Source: Dyadobacter sp. SG02 (GTDB lineage Bacteria; Bacteroidota; Bacteroidia; Cytophagales; Spirosomataceae). From it: DNA of 64,000 nt. Shown piece by piece: positions 1 to 11,170 of this stretch. The stretch covers positions 568,369 to 632,368 of the forward strand of contig NZ_FNYL01000004.1 of assembly GCF_900109045.1 (NCBI RefSeq), in the 5' to 3' direction. Position numbers and translations under genes: made by a program. The notes under the pieces were generated by a model. The model saw nothing but the letters and a program-made list of their open reading frames with translations. It searched no databases and was not told the DNA's origin. The stretch's first letter is position 1; each line of letters opens with the position of its first letter.

Positions 1-20
1 CCCACAATAAAAATTTTCTC

Positions 21-782
21 ATGCGAAAAAAAATTGTTGCCGGTAACTGGAAGATGAACAAGGTTCTGGATGAAGCAGTTGCGCTTACTTCAGAACTCGT
101 TAATATGGCCAAAGACGAGGTCCGGAATGACGCTAAAATCATCCTTTGCCCTCCTGCGATTTACCTTACTACGATTCAAAAATATATCGAGACCGAGCCT
201 AACTTCGCATTGGCGGCTCAAAACTGCTCCGATAAAGTTTCGGGTGCATTCACCGGTGAGATTTCCGCACAAATGCTGCAATCGATCGGTGTACAATATG
301 TGCTGATCGGCCACAGCGAGCGCCGTCAGTATTTCAACGAAACCAACGCATTGCTTGCCGAAAAAGTAAATACGGCACTTTCTTTCGGTGTTTCCCCTAT
401 TTTCTGCTGCGGCGAGTCGCTCGAACAGCGCCAGAATGAAGATTATATCGGTTTTGTAAAAAACCAGATCACCGAAAGCCTTTTCCACCTTTCGGAAGAG
501 CAATTGAAATCGGTGGTAATCGCTTACGAGCCGATCTGGGCGATCGGAACGGGTCTTACGGCTTCGGCTGAGCAAGCGCAGGAAATGCACGCGGCATTGC
601 GCGCGCACCTCGCATCGAAATATGGTGCGGAAGTTGCGGACGAAATTTCGATCCTTTACGGCGGAAGCGTTACGGCCGCCAGTGCACCCGAGCTCTTCGC
701 CTCACCGGACATCGACGGCGGCCTCGTAGGCGGCGCGTCGTTGAAATCACGCGAGTTTACGAATATTATCAAGGCGCGGTAA
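21..782 (+). CDS. tpiA: Triosephosphate isomerase
   Basis: Interconverts dihydroxyacetone phosphate and glyceraldehyde 3-phosphate in glycolysis and gluconeogenesis, in the cytosol. The 253-residue protein has the usual family length and shows the N-terminal GNWKMNK segment with the substrate-binding Lys11, the electrophilic His98 in IGHSERR, the catalytic base Glu170 in AYEPIWAIGTG (which runs into the mobile loop 6), and the phosphate-binding YGGSV near the C-terminus. The ATG at 21 is the only sensible start. The upstream part of its transcription unit lies outside the window. Downstream is a head-to-head repeat array and then a convergent OmpA-family gene. The family assignment is certain. 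Confidence 0.98.
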   Translation: MRKKIVAGNWKMNKVLDEAVALTSELVNMAKDEVRNDAKIILCPPAIYLTTIQKYIETEPNFALAAQNCSDKVSGAFTGEISAQMLQSIGVQYVLIGHSERRQYFNETNALLAEKVNTALSFGVSPIFCCGESLEQRQNEDYIGFVKNQITESLFHLSEEQLKSVVIAYEPIWAIGTGLTASAEQAQEMHAALRAHLASKYGAEVADEISILYGGSVTAASAPELFASPDIDGGLVGGASLKSREFTNIIKAR

Positions 783-789
783 CGGTACT

Positions 790-955
790 GTCAGGTGTAG
801 TCATTTGTGGTCAGATGTAGTCAGATGTAGTCAGGTGTAGTCAGGTGTGGTCAGGTGTGGTCATTTGTGGTCATGTCTAGTCAGGAGGAGAATTTCCTCC
901 ATGACAACGCCTGACCACAAATGACTACTAACGACTACACCTGACAATTCCTGAC
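790..955. repeat. Head-to-head 10-bp minisatellite
   Basis: About nine direct copies of a 10-bp unit (variants of TCAGGTGTGG, TCATTTGTGG and TCAGATGTAG) run from 791 to 880. A short hairpin follows (GGAGGA at 884-889 pairing with TCCTCC at 895-900), and then about five copies of the same unit in inverted orientation (905-954). The whole can fold into a long imperfect stem. It fills the gap between the convergent genes tpiA and the OmpA-family gene, so a bidirectional terminator role is possible. No classic GC-stem plus T-run terminator is seen here. Confidence 0.85.
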
Positions 956-967
956 GCCGCAGGCACC

Positions 968-2218
968 CTACATTTCCGTAATCACAAATTCCACCCGGCG
1001 GTTCTTCTTCCGTTCCTCCTCGCTGCCTTTTTTGATCGGGCGCGTGCCGCCGTAGCCTTTCGCTTCAATGCGGCTGCTTTCAATGCCCTGTTCGTGCAGG
1101 TAAGTTTTCACCGCCTCCGCGCGCTTGCGTGAGAGTTCCAGGTTTTTGTCAAAATCGCCTACATTATCGGTATGGCCTTCGACGCGGATCTTGACGGTCG
1201 GGCTGTCGCGCATAACGTCCACCAGGCGGTTCAGTTCTTCGAACGACTCCGGAAGTAAAGTGTATTGGGAGGTTTCAAAATAGATATTGGGCAGCAGGAT
1301 CGTCTCCCCTACGATCAGCGGCGTCAGGTATACATCATGATCGAACGATTTCCCGGACGAATCGCCCGGCGCGAGGCTGAACGACGTTCCATAATACCCG
1401 CGCGCCATCACCCGGAAGTTATATTTCTCGCCCGCATCCACGCCCACGCGGTATTTTCCCGAGGACGACCGGATTTGCAGCGTATCGCCGCTCTCAATAT
1501 ACGAGAGCTGCGCCGTGATCGGTTCTTTGGTTTTCGAATTGAAAATCGTGCCTTTCAGAATGGCCATTTCCGCTTCCTTCTTCACGGGTGCCGGCTTTTG
1601 AGGCGCCTTTGCAGCGGGTTTGGCCGTTGGCGTCCTGGCCGGCGGTGCCGTGGCTTTCGCTACCGGTTTGGCCGATTTCCCGGCATCTTTTTTCAAAGGA
1701 TTCCTGACGCGAATGCCGTAAAAATTCCATGACTGGTTGCCTCCGGAACTTCTGCCCTCATAAAAATCAAACTCTTCGATTCCCGGTGTAAGTCTTTCGA
1801 AATAGGCTACAAAATCGACGGTATCGCCGTTCGCGACGCTGGTTTTAGTAGTAGTAGTAATGTTTTCCGCCCTGATGAACTTGAATTTTTTATCGATTTC
1901 GCCGGGTTTGTAAAGCCGGGTCTCGGGATCGAGCCAGATCTGGCTCTGGCCGATGCCTTGCTGCGGAAACTGCGGAACACGCGAGTCCGGGAATGGCGAC
2001 GAGCGTGGCTGCGAACGGAACTGCGGCTGTTGCTGCTTTTTGGGCTCGATAAACTGGAGATAAATAACCGTGTTGGCGTCCGTCAGCTCCACCCTCTTGA
2101 TTTTCACATAGGGAACCGACGATTCTTCTACTTTGGGGTTCTCTGTAACTTGCCCGAAGCTGGTATGGATGGATAGCAAAATGGCTCCAAAACTGGCCGA
2201 AAGCAATTTGAAATGCAT
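968..2218 (-). CDS. OmpA-family outer-membrane protein
   Basis: The 416-residue protein begins with a signal peptide (about 1-22, ending SFGQ). A beta-rich N-terminal region of unknown fold follows. Next come a Lys/Pro/Ala-rich low-complexity linker (about 170-215), a carboxypeptidase-regulatory-like or transthyretin-like segment starting [16 protein letters not shown], and a C-terminal OmpA domain (about 310-416). The OmpA domain has the peptidoglycan-binding signature [21 protein letters not shown]. OmpA C-terminal domains bind diaminopimelate-containing peptidoglycan, so a periplasmic anchor between outer membrane and wall is the likely role. It is transcribed alone, convergent with tpiA. 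The specific function of the N-terminal half is unknown. Confidence 0.85.
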   Translation of the reverse strand: MHFKLLSASFGAILLSIHTSFGQVTENPKVEESSVPYVKIKRVELTDANTVIYLQFIEPKKQQQPQFRSQPRSSPFPDSRVPQFPQQGIGQSQIWLDPETRLYKPGEIDKKFKFIRAENITTTTKTSVANGDTVDFVAYFERLTPGIEEFDFYEGRSSGGNQSWNFYGIRVRNPLKKDAGKSAKPVAKATAPPARTPTAKPAAKAPQKPAPVKKEAEMAILKGTIFNSKTKEPITAQLSYIESGDTLQIRSSSGKYRVGVDAGEKYNFRVMARGYYGTSFSLAPGDSSGKSFDHDVYLTPLIVGETILLPNIYFETSQYTLLPESFEELNRLVDVMRDSPTVKIRVEGHTDNVGDFDKNLELSRKRAEAVKTYLHEQGIESSRIEAKGYGGTRPIKKGSEEERKKNRRVEFVITEM

Positions 2219-2301
2219 GGTGATATTGGGTTTAACCTAAATATCTGCAAGAACGTCCTAAAACCTGTGATAGTTTGTTAAAAATTGTTAAACGCAGAAA
2301 G

Positions 2302-3060
2302 TCACTGGCTTACAGTGATAAACGGCGCCCAGAAAGCCGGGTCGTAGCGCTCCCAGGCGTGGCAGGCGAAAGGTAGGCGGTGCTGCGTGAGCTCATAACT
2401 TGCCGCCGGGCTTTTCTCAAATGCGAAATCCAATGCTTCCCGCCATTCCGGCAAGTTCATAAAAATCTTCATCGGTTTCAGTCGCGTCGCTTCCTGGCAG
2501 AAAAGCATGTCTTCATTGCCTTTCCAGGTTGGATAAAAGATATTATAAATCTTTAAATAGCGTAAAAAAGAAGGAATCTTCCGCAACGAAAGGCCGCCGT
2601 TCAACACGACACGGTGGGTCGATAATGCATTTGCGAAATCCTGGGCGGCCTCCGCGGGAAGTTTATCGAATTCCGGCTGGTGCAACGACGGCGCACCGAT
2701 ATAATCATAACCTTTGGCACACCATTCTTTCAGCCCGTCGCGGAAAACGAATGCGTCGAGCTGGTAAATGAGGATGTATTCGTAGGCGGTGAAAGTTTTG
2801 TAAAAATCAATGGAAACCATGAGCCGGTTGTAAGCATCGACTCCCGTAAAAAAGCTGTTATCAAACGACTGGAAGGTAAGCGAGGGATATTCTTGCAAGA
2901 ACGCCGAAAGGTCCAGCGCTTCCGGTTTCACGACGATCACCGGGTAATTACCCAATACCTTCATGCATTGCCGCAACGACATTTGTTCCGCATCCGTCAT
3001 ACTTGCCTGATATACAGGTATCACCACCGCCACCAACGACTTATTTTCAGCCATTTTCAA
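2302..3060 (-). CDS. DUF5672-type putative glycosyltransferase
   Basis: A 252-residue protein starting with a Rossmann-like strand (VAVVIPVYQ) and carrying segments typical of DUF5672: YILIYQLDAFVF (a DxD-like LDAF element), GYDYIGAPSLH, and a late GNEDMLFCQEA motif. These proteins resemble GT-A glycosyltransferases and sit in cell-surface polysaccharide loci, but their acceptor is unknown. It lies 15 bp downstream of a family 2 glycosyltransferase on the same strand, so the two are probably co-transcribed and act on the same glycan. An alternative ATG lies two codons in (3054). Confidence 0.72.
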   Translation of the reverse strand: MKMAENKSLVAVVIPVYQASMTDAEQMSLRQCMKVLGNYPVIVVKPEALDLSAFLQEYPSLTFQSFDNSFFTGVDAYNRLMVSIDFYKTFTAYEYILIYQLDAFVFRDGLKEWCAKGYDYIGAPSLHQPEFDKLPAEAAQDFANALSTHRVVLNGGLSLRKIPSFLRYLKIYNIFYPTWKGNEDMLFCQEATRLKPMKIFMNLPEWREALDFAFEKSPAASYELTQHRLPFACHAWERYDPAFWAPFITVSQ

Positions 3061-3075
3061 AAATCATCCGGTTTG

Positions 3076-4053
3076 TTATTCCAATAAATCGCCCACCAAC
3101 GGAAGCCACCAGTCCTTGCTACTGAACCCGTAATGGCCACGTACCAACTGGTCCAGCACCGGTATCACTCGTTTTAAACGGTTTTCGGGTAGGGCCGCGC
3201 GGGTGTAAAAATGCTTTTGCGAGAGGTCCAGCTTCGTAAGCTTCTCCTTCGGGACGAACGGAAGCGCGAGCAGGAGCAAATACATATCATGCAGTTTTTT
3301 GCCTTTTTCTTCGAGTGGGGCGAGTTTCTGCTTCCGGTCACGCTTGAAACGTTCGGAGAACTGCACCTTCTCGATTTTGCTGCCAAATCCAACCTGCTGG
3401 CTGGAATGAATGCGGTAAGAAACGAGCGGTTCGGGAATAAAATCTATTTTGCTTTCCAGGCTCAGTACCATGGCTATCCAGGCGTCGTGGATCAGGTCGG
3501 GCACGTGGGTAGGGAAAGGCATCAGCCGTTTGAGGCACGATTTCCGGATCGCCAGCGTGGCGCCGGTCACTATAAAACCCTTGAAAAGGATTTCGTGTGC
3601 TTTGCCGCTTCGCCAAAGCTGCTGCTGCGCACCATTGAATTCAATTTCCTCCCAAATGGTACCACCCGCCGGTTGTGAATAATCGTCGATTTTGTCGGCA
3701 TCGCTGAACACCGCATCCAGGTCCGGGCGAGCATTCAGGAACGCGAGTTGCTTCTGTACTTTATCTTTCCGCCAGCGGTCGTCCTGGTCGCAGCAAAAAA
3801 TAACGTCGCCTTCACACAGCGAAAGGCATTTTTCAAAATTTTTCGTCGAACCGAGGTTCTGCTCGTTCACGTGGATGCGTACGGGGAATTTGCTGGTAGC
3901 GGCAAAAGATTTTATGATTTCAACCGTGTCGTCCTTCGATCTGTCGTCGCAAACAACCAATTCGTCCACCGAAACCGTCTGATCAGCAATGCTCTTCAAC
4001 TGTTCGGGCAGGAACTTTGCCCCGTTGTAGGTACACATAGCCACTGAAATCAT
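3076..4053 (-). CDS. Family 2 glycosyltransferase
   Basis: GT-A fold transferase using a nucleotide sugar. The N-terminus ISVAMCTYNGAKFLPEQL is the canonical nucleotide-binding start, followed by VCDDRSKDDT and the DxD-containing CDQDDRWRKDK, as in rhamnosyl- and galactosyl-type GT2 enzymes. The frame is open upstream to 4104, but homologues begin at MISVAMCTYNG, so the ATG at 4053 was chosen (325 residues). No membrane segment is obvious. It forms a two-gene unit with the DUF5672 gene. The donor and acceptor cannot be read from the sequence. Confidence 0.85.
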   Translation of the reverse strand: MISVAMCTYNGAKFLPEQLKSIADQTVSVDELVVCDDRSKDDTVEIIKSFAATSKFPVRIHVNEQNLGSTKNFEKCLSLCEGDVIFCCDQDDRWRKDKVQKQLAFLNARPDLDAVFSDADKIDDYSQPAGGTIWEEIEFNGAQQQLWRSGKAHEILFKGFIVTGATLAIRKSCLKRLMPFPTHVPDLIHDAWIAMVLSLESKIDFIPEPLVSYRIHSSQQVGFGSKIEKVQFSERFKRDRKQKLAPLEEKGKKLHDMYLLLLALPFVPKEKLTKLDLSQKHFYTRAALPENRLKRVIPVLDQLVRGHYGFSSKDWWLPLVGDLLE

Positions 4054-4157
4054 AATGTGTATTTTATATTTTTGTAAAAGCTTCCCGGCCGTTTTAAGAG
4101 CCATAAAGTTACGCGGTTGAGCCGGGAATTAAACGAAAAGTTATTAAAAGCACCCGA

Positions 4158-4709
4158 ATGGCGTTACCAGAACAGCTCAAAAAGGCGATTATCCAAATGC
4201 CTGCCAAAGAAAAGGATAAACTGCTCCTGAGACTGATCACGAAAGACAAAACCCTGAGCGACCGGCTCCATTTCGAACTCATCGAGGACAGTGCTACCAT
4301 TCCCGAGCGACGGGAAGAGCTCATGGGAAGGATCGTGCGGACATCGAAATTCAACCAGAATACGCCCGGATGGGTGCTGATGGACATGCGCACATTAAGC
4401 GGCGACATTGCCTATCATGTGAAAGTGACCAAGGACAAGATCGGCGGCATCGAACTCAATCTCTTCCTGCTCAATACCTTTCTGGAAAGTTACTCGGATA
4501 TTCTGCGGACCTACTCTTCCCGTGCCGATACCTGTGCATTATACATTGCCAAAAAGGCACAGGTAATCCTCAACGGCCTCAGCAAACTCGATGAGGACTA
4601 CCGCATTGATTATATTAAAGACGCAAACCGGATGTTGCAGCTGGTTTTCAGCCTCTGTTCCAAAATGTACGCGCGGCAAATGGAGTTGCCGCAGGAAATC
4701 GAATTATAA
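4158..4709 (+). CDS. Uncharacterised 183-residue protein
   Basis: Not recognised. The predicted product is soluble, charged and largely helical, with no signal peptide or membrane segment. The N-terminus (MALPEQLKKAIIQMPAKEKDKLLLRLI) looks like a helical protein-binding module. The middle and C-terminal parts contain amphipathic helices with conserved-looking aromatic residues (DEDYRIDYIKDANRMLQLVF). Codon use matches the neighbours. It lies 15 bp before the hydrolase gene at 4725, so the two may form an operon, and it is divergent from the glycosyltransferase pair. It reads as a lineage-restricted protein; no function is proposed. Confidence 0.75.
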   Translation: MALPEQLKKAIIQMPAKEKDKLLLRLITKDKTLSDRLHFELIEDSATIPERREELMGRIVRTSKFNQNTPGWVLMDMRTLSGDIAYHVKVTKDKIGGIELNLFLLNTFLESYSDILRTYSSRADTCALYIAKKAQVILNGLSKLDEDYRIDYIKDANRMLQLVFSLCSKMYARQMELPQEIEL

Positions 4710-4724
4710 ACACACCATTTGACC

Positions 4725-5519
4725 ATGAAAAAAACCGCATTGCTGATCATCGACGCCCAGTACGATTTCTGTAATCCAGACGGCACTTTATACGTGCCGG
4801 GCGCCGAAAAGGACGTGGAGCGTATTGCCAACCTTATTTCGCTCGAAGGCGATAAAATCGATGCGATATTCCTTACCCTCGATACGCACAAGGTGCTCGA
4901 CATTGCCCATCCGCTATTCTGGGAAGATCAGAACGGCAATACGGTCGCGCCATTTACACTGATTTCCAGTAAATCGGTGGAAGCGGGCAAATGGGTACCG
5001 CGCTACCAGCCCGAATATGTTTTGGAATACCTGAAAACCCTCGAAACCGAAGGCGAATTCCAGCATTTCATCTGGCCGGAGCATTGCCTTGTCGGCTCCA
5101 AAGGTGCCGCTATCGACGATACCCTCATGCATGCGGTGCTCGCGTGGGCGCACCGCACGCGCCGCGACTACCGCACGGTTTCGAAAGGCATCAACCCGTT
5201 GACCGAGCATTTCGGGGTATTTAAAGCCCAGGTACCAGTGGCTAATGCGCCTGAAACTGAACTTGATCAACGTTTTTTGGCAGAATTAAATGAGTACGAT
5301 CAGGTGCTGATCGCCGGTGAAGCACGCTCGCATTGCGTCGCAACGAGCATCCGGCAGATTGTCAGATATGCACCGGCATTAGCCGCAAAGACGATCGCAT
5401 TGACCGACTGCATGTCAGACGTACCCAACTTCGGCCATTTCGCCGACCCGATATTTGAAGAGGCTGCGAAAAGCGGCATGAAATTTGAAAAAGCGGGCCA
5501 GGTTTTCAAAGAAAACTAA
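4725..5519 (+). CDS. Isochorismatase-fold cysteine hydrolase
   Basis: A member of the nicotinamidase/isochorismatase superfamily, 264 residues from the ATG at 4725 (a TTG two codons earlier is less likely). The catalytic Asp sits in ALLIIDAQYDF and the nucleophilic Cys in GEARSHCVATSI. The metal-site-like FLTLDTHK and the WPEHCL segment are as in nicotinamidases. The family hydrolyses amides or vinyl ethers, for example nicotinamide to nicotinate in NAD salvage. The protein is longer than typical PncA (about 210), so the substrate is uncertain. It follows the orphan gene at 4158 closely. Confidence 0.8.
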   Translation: MKKTALLIIDAQYDFCNPDGTLYVPGAEKDVERIANLISLEGDKIDAIFLTLDTHKVLDIAHPLFWEDQNGNTVAPFTLISSKSVEAGKWVPRYQPEYVLEYLKTLETEGEFQHFIWPEHCLVGSKGAAIDDTLMHAVLAWAHRTRRDYRTVSKGINPLTEHFGVFKAQVPVANAPETELDQRFLAELNEYDQVLIAGEARSHCVATSIRQIVRYAPALAAKTIALTDCMSDVPNFGHFADPIFEEAAKSGMKFEKAGQVFKEN

Positions 5520-5594
5520 ATGCCCCGGCTTTTGGTTATAATAGTATCACATCATCATTCAAACTAATATCAATCATCCATCGATAACCCCGCT

Positions 5595-8483
<2,889 letters not shown>

Positions 8484-8487
8484 AAAT

Positions 8488-8523
8488 GTGAAGTATGTCA
8501 CTTAACTTAGTGACATACTTCAC
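8488..8523. promoter_or_regulatory. Perfect palindrome, candidate antitoxin operator
   Basis: GTGAAGTATGTCAC (8488-8501) is repeated exactly as its reverse complement (8510-8523); one more T-A pair leaves a six-base centre. It lies between the uvrA stop and the antitoxin start at 8535. There is no T-run on either side, so an intrinsic terminator is less likely than a protein-binding site. Xre-type antitoxins of this class commonly repress their own operon by binding inverted repeats at the promoter; that role here is inference. Confidence 0.7.
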
Positions 8524-8534
8524 TGAAAAGCATT

Positions 8535-8966
8535 ATGTCAACACCCGTCCGGTTTTTCGAGGAGGAATTTGTCCCATACGGTAAGCAGCCAGCGTCCGAA
8601 TATGCGGTCGTCAAAACATCGCGCGAGGGCGTTCTGCGCTCCGTTGCCGATGAAGTTTCGGATCTGATCGGTCTGACGGACAACGAGGTCGCGTACATAT
8701 TGGGCATGACGCCCCGTAACCTGCACCGCATTCAGGGCGAAAAGCGGCTTGGTACCGACGCTTCCGAGCGGCTTTTGCTTCTCCGGAATGTGCTTATTCA
8801 TGCGCTCGATACTTTTGAAGGCAAAGAAAATATAGTGCGGCATTGGCTGCGAACGCCGGTCGCCGAGCTGAACGACCAGTCGCCGCTGCAAATGATGGAC
8901 ACCGTTACGGGCTTTGGGCTGGTGGATAATGTACTGGGGCGTCTGGATTATGGTTTACCAGCCTGA
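8535..8966 (+). CDS. Xre/MbcA/ParS-family antitoxin
   Basis: A 143-residue protein with an N-terminal Xre-like helix-turn-helix region (LIGLTDNEVAYILGMTPRNLHRIQ) and a C-terminal toxin-binding DUF2384 domain (LLRNVLIHALDTFEGKENIVRHWLRTPVAEL), ending in the GRLDYGLPA tail seen in this antitoxin class. It is expected to neutralise the RES toxin encoded 11 bp downstream and to repress the operon. The palindrome at 8488-8523 sits immediately upstream of its ATG. The assignment rests on domain pattern and pairing with the RES gene. Confidence 0.88.
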   Translation: MSTPVRFFEEEFVPYGKQPASEYAVVKTSREGVLRSVADEVSDLIGLTDNEVAYILGMTPRNLHRIQGEKRLGTDASERLLLLRNVLIHALDTFEGKENIVRHWLRTPVAELNDQSPLQMMDTVTGFGLVDNVLGRLDYGLPA

Positions 8967-8977
8967 TTGCGCCACAT

Positions 8978-9442
8978 ATGCCATTGGTATACAGGATCAC
9001 CCGCGAAAAATACCGGCACGACGCACTTTCTACCGAGGGTGCAAGGCTATTCGGCGCTCGCTGGAACCCGAAAGGCGTTGGAGTACTATATACCACCTCC
9101 ACTCCTGAACTCGGCCTTGTAGAAACCCTCGCCCATGCACCAGGCGTGCGTTACGAGGACCTTCCCAAATACTGGCTTTCTTCCATTGAGATTCCTGACG
9201 ATATCCGGCATTATGCCCGAAAAGACCTGCCCGATTTCTGGCAGGACAAAACCTACGGACGCACACAATTCTGGCTTAAAGACTGGCTCATTAAGCCCGA
9301 TGTACTCGCGGTAGGCATTCCGTCGGTGATCGTGCCCTTTTCTTCAAACATCATTCTGCATCCCGATCATCCACTGTTTGCCGACGTCAAACTTATCGCC
9401 CAGGAGCCTATTCCCATCGACCGCCGTCTCTGGCGCGGCTAG
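8978..9442 (+). CDS. RES-domain toxin (NAD+-depleting type)
   Basis: A 154-residue RES family protein. It shows the family Arg and Tyr near the start (VYRITREKY), the GARWNPKGVGVLYTTSTPELGLVETL region with the conserved Arg and Glu, and the C-terminal VPSSxN-like segment (VIVPFSSNIILHP). RES toxins resemble ADP-ribosyltransferases and kill or arrest cells by degrading or phosphorolysing NAD+. It lies 11 bp after the antitoxin gene, the usual antitoxin-first order. Length and motifs are intact, so it is probably functional. There are no signs of recent transfer beyond its operon-cassette nature. Confidence 0.88.
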   Translation: MPLVYRITREKYRHDALSTEGARLFGARWNPKGVGVLYTTSTPELGLVETLAHAPGVRYEDLPKYWLSSIEIPDDIRHYARKDLPDFWQDKTYGRTQFWLKDWLIKPDVLAVGIPSVIVPFSSNIILHPDHPLFADVKLIAQEPIPIDRRLWRG

Positions 9443-9560
9443 TCACTTCTGCATTCATTTTCCCGCAATTTTCAGTGGCCTGAAACACTTTCCTGCCCGT
9501 ATTCATCAGTAAAGACGCCCGCTGGGGGACTTATTCAGGCTAAACCAAAATCTGCATTTC

Positions 9561-10397
9561 ATGAAGTTATATAAGACCGAAAATGGTATCCTCCTTGAAA
9601 ACGAGGACATTTTCTATCGCCTCCACGAGACCGACTGGGACGTTGTCGTGAACCGGAACAACCTGTACGAATGGCTGGAAGATCAGTCGCAAAGCCTTAT
9701 CGCATTGACGTTCAGCGACGATTTCCCAATGCCCGAGGCGTTGGCGCCTATCGGTACCCAGGAAGTATGGGCTTCGGGTGTGACGTATTTCAAAAGCCGC
9801 ACGGCGCGGATGGAAGAATCCGAAAAAGCAGGCGGAGGGAGTTTTTACGACCGTGTGTATGAAGCAGAACGCCCAGAATTATTCTTTAAGTCGACTGCCT
9901 GGCGTGTGGTGGGCCACCATGGTACCGTCCGCATTCGCAAAGACTCAACCTGGGACGTGCCCGAACCGGAGTTGACTTTGTTCGCCACTTCCGAAGGCGC
10001 ATTGGTAGGTTATACCATCGGTAACGATATGAGTTCGAGAAGTATAGAGGGAGAAAACCCGTTGTATTTGCCGCAGGCCAAGTCCTACACCGGCAGCGCG
10101 GCGCTAGGGCCTTGTCTGTATGTATTCAAAGAGCAGCTCGGTGCCGATACCGTGATCGACCTGTCGATCGTGCGCGGGGGCGAGGAGGTTTTTAATGGAG
10201 AAGTCGCATTGTCGCAAATGAAGCGTAAACCGGAGGAGCTGCTACGTTTTCTTTACCGCGAAATGGCATTCCCGCAAGGCGCATACCTGATGACAGGTAC
10301 GGGGATTGTTCCATCATCCGATTTTACATTACAATCCGGTGACGTGGTACACATCACCATCGAGCCGATTGGAACATTAACCAACACAGTAGGCTGA
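9561..10397 (+). CDS. Fumarylacetoacetate hydrolase family protein
   Basis: A 278-residue FAH-fold metalloenzyme. The metal-binding acidic residues are in WDVPEPELTLF, and the family segments GYTIGNDMSSRSIEGENPLYLPQAK and YTGSAALGPCLYV follow, with MTGTGIVP near the C-terminus. The pattern SSRSIEGENPLYLPQAK resembles 2-keto-3-deoxy-sugar-acid dehydratases (KdaD-like) more than true fumarylacetoacetase, so oxidative pentose or uronate breakdown is a plausible role. The substrate is inferred only. It is transcribed alone and shares a bidirectional terminator with the convergent gene at 10460. Confidence 0.85.
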   Translation: MKLYKTENGILLENEDIFYRLHETDWDVVVNRNNLYEWLEDQSQSLIALTFSDDFPMPEALAPIGTQEVWASGVTYFKSRTARMEESEKAGGGSFYDRVYEAERPELFFKSTAWRVVGHHGTVRIRKDSTWDVPEPELTLFATSEGALVGYTIGNDMSSRSIEGENPLYLPQAKSYTGSAALGPCLYVFKEQLGADTVIDLSIVRGGEEVFNGEVALSQMKRKPEELLRFLYREMAFPQGAYLMTGTGIVPSSDFTLQSGDVVHITIEPIGTLTNTVG

Positions 10398-10446
10398 TAA
10401 AATCAAAAAGCTGCGGGATCGACTCCCGCAGCTTTTTGATTTTATC
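10396..10446. terminator. Bidirectional intrinsic terminator
   Basis: A 23-bp inverted repeat (10396-10418 and 10424-10446) with a five-base loop TCGAC; the core is AAAAAGCTGCGGGA. A- and T-rich flanks give a U-tract in both directions. It lies between the FAH-family gene (+) and the secreted-protein gene (-) and serves both. The left arm overlaps the FAH stop codon. Confidence 0.95.
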
Positions 10447-10459
10447 ATGTCAGTATTTC

Positions 10460-10849
10460 TTACGAATGACCCAACTTCGGAATGAAGGTGAAAACCACGC
10501 ATCTCACTGCGCTTACCAGCTTGGTTACCATCGATTCTCCTTCGCTTTCTTCTGACTCGCTTTCAAAGAATGCAGCCGGCCCTTCTTCCAGAACGCGGGC
10601 ATTCAAAGTCATGATTCCGGCCGCCTGCGTGTTGGCAGCGGTGTTTTTGATCATACGCGCGTGCTTCACCTGCACAGGAGCTTTCGCTTTCAAAACAGGC
10701 TTGGCTTTTCTCGCAATGGCCTTTTCAGTTACACATTCCTTGCCTGACTGCAACTTTCTGTGTGCTACAAACATGTTGTGCACATAGCCTGTCGCGCTGG
10801 CTTGCAGGCTGATTATGGTAAGTAATATTAAGATTCTGAGTGTTTTCAT
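10460..10849 (-). CDS. Small secreted protein of unknown function
   Basis: A 129-residue protein with a signal peptide (MKTLRILILLTIISLQASATG). The mature part is Lys/Ala-rich and basic (ARKAKPVLKAKAPVQVKHAR), followed by an acidic patch (ESESEESEGES) and a hydrophobic C-terminal segment (MVTKLVSAVRCVVFTFIP). No family was recognised. It is a single-gene unit with its own well-formed promoter (10907-10938) and terminator. The split basic/acidic charge suggests an interaction or stress protein, but no function is assigned. Confidence 0.7.
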   Translation of the reverse strand: MKTLRILILLTIISLQASATGYVHNMFVAHRKLQSGKECVTEKAIARKAKPVLKAKAPVQVKHARMIKNTAANTQAAGIMTLNARVLEEGPAAFFESESEESEGESMVTKLVSAVRCVVFTFIPKLGHS

Positions 10850-10906
10850 GGCTTGTATGCAATCGTTAAGAATTCTGGCTGAATTATGTGTAACTAATTG
10901 ACCTTA

Positions 10907-10938
10907 CAAAGGTATATGTTTCATTAGGTATCTTGCAA
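10907..10938 (-). promoter_or_regulatory. Bacteroidota-type promoter
   Basis: On the minus strand TTG (10938-10936) is followed after 21 bp by TACCTTTG (10914-10907), matching the TTG/TAnnTTTG consensus. It predicts a start near 10900, about 50 nt ahead of the ATG at 10849. Confidence 0.7.
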
Positions 10939-11114
10939 TACATAGTACCTTGTTTTTAACATTTTTTTCGAAAATTTTTCCGAATGTGGTCAAAGTACCG
11001 TGGCTGACCGGATAACAGATGTAAAAGTAATATAAAAGGTTGCTCGAGATATTCGAAAAAAGACGAACCGTAAAAATTTCCAGCTGAACAGTAGCAGGTT
11101 ACGGATAAATTGCA

Positions 11115-11149
11115 AAAGCGCCGACCAGGAAAAACCCGGCCGGCGCTTT
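11115..11149 (-). terminator. Terminator of the era-der unit
   Basis: AAAGCGCCG (11115-11123) pairs with CGGCGCTTT (11141-11149). Read on the minus strand, the stem is followed by TTTTGC. It lies about 20 bp after the der stop. Confidence 0.85.
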
Positions 11150-11170
11150 CTTAATGACATTATCCTCTTC

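Larger units (their letters stand above)
10850..11170. other. Intergenic region with promoter and der terminator
   Basis: About 320 bp without a supported gene. It holds the minus-strand promoter of the small secreted protein (10907-10938), an AT-rich stretch around 10940-10990, and the der terminator at 11115-11149. A short minus-strand reading frame at 10990-11205 crosses that terminator and overlaps der, and is not believed. Confidence 0.7.

Noticed and set aside
790..955. CRISPR array
   Set aside because: The units are contiguous 10-bp repeats without unique spacers, and no cas gene is near.
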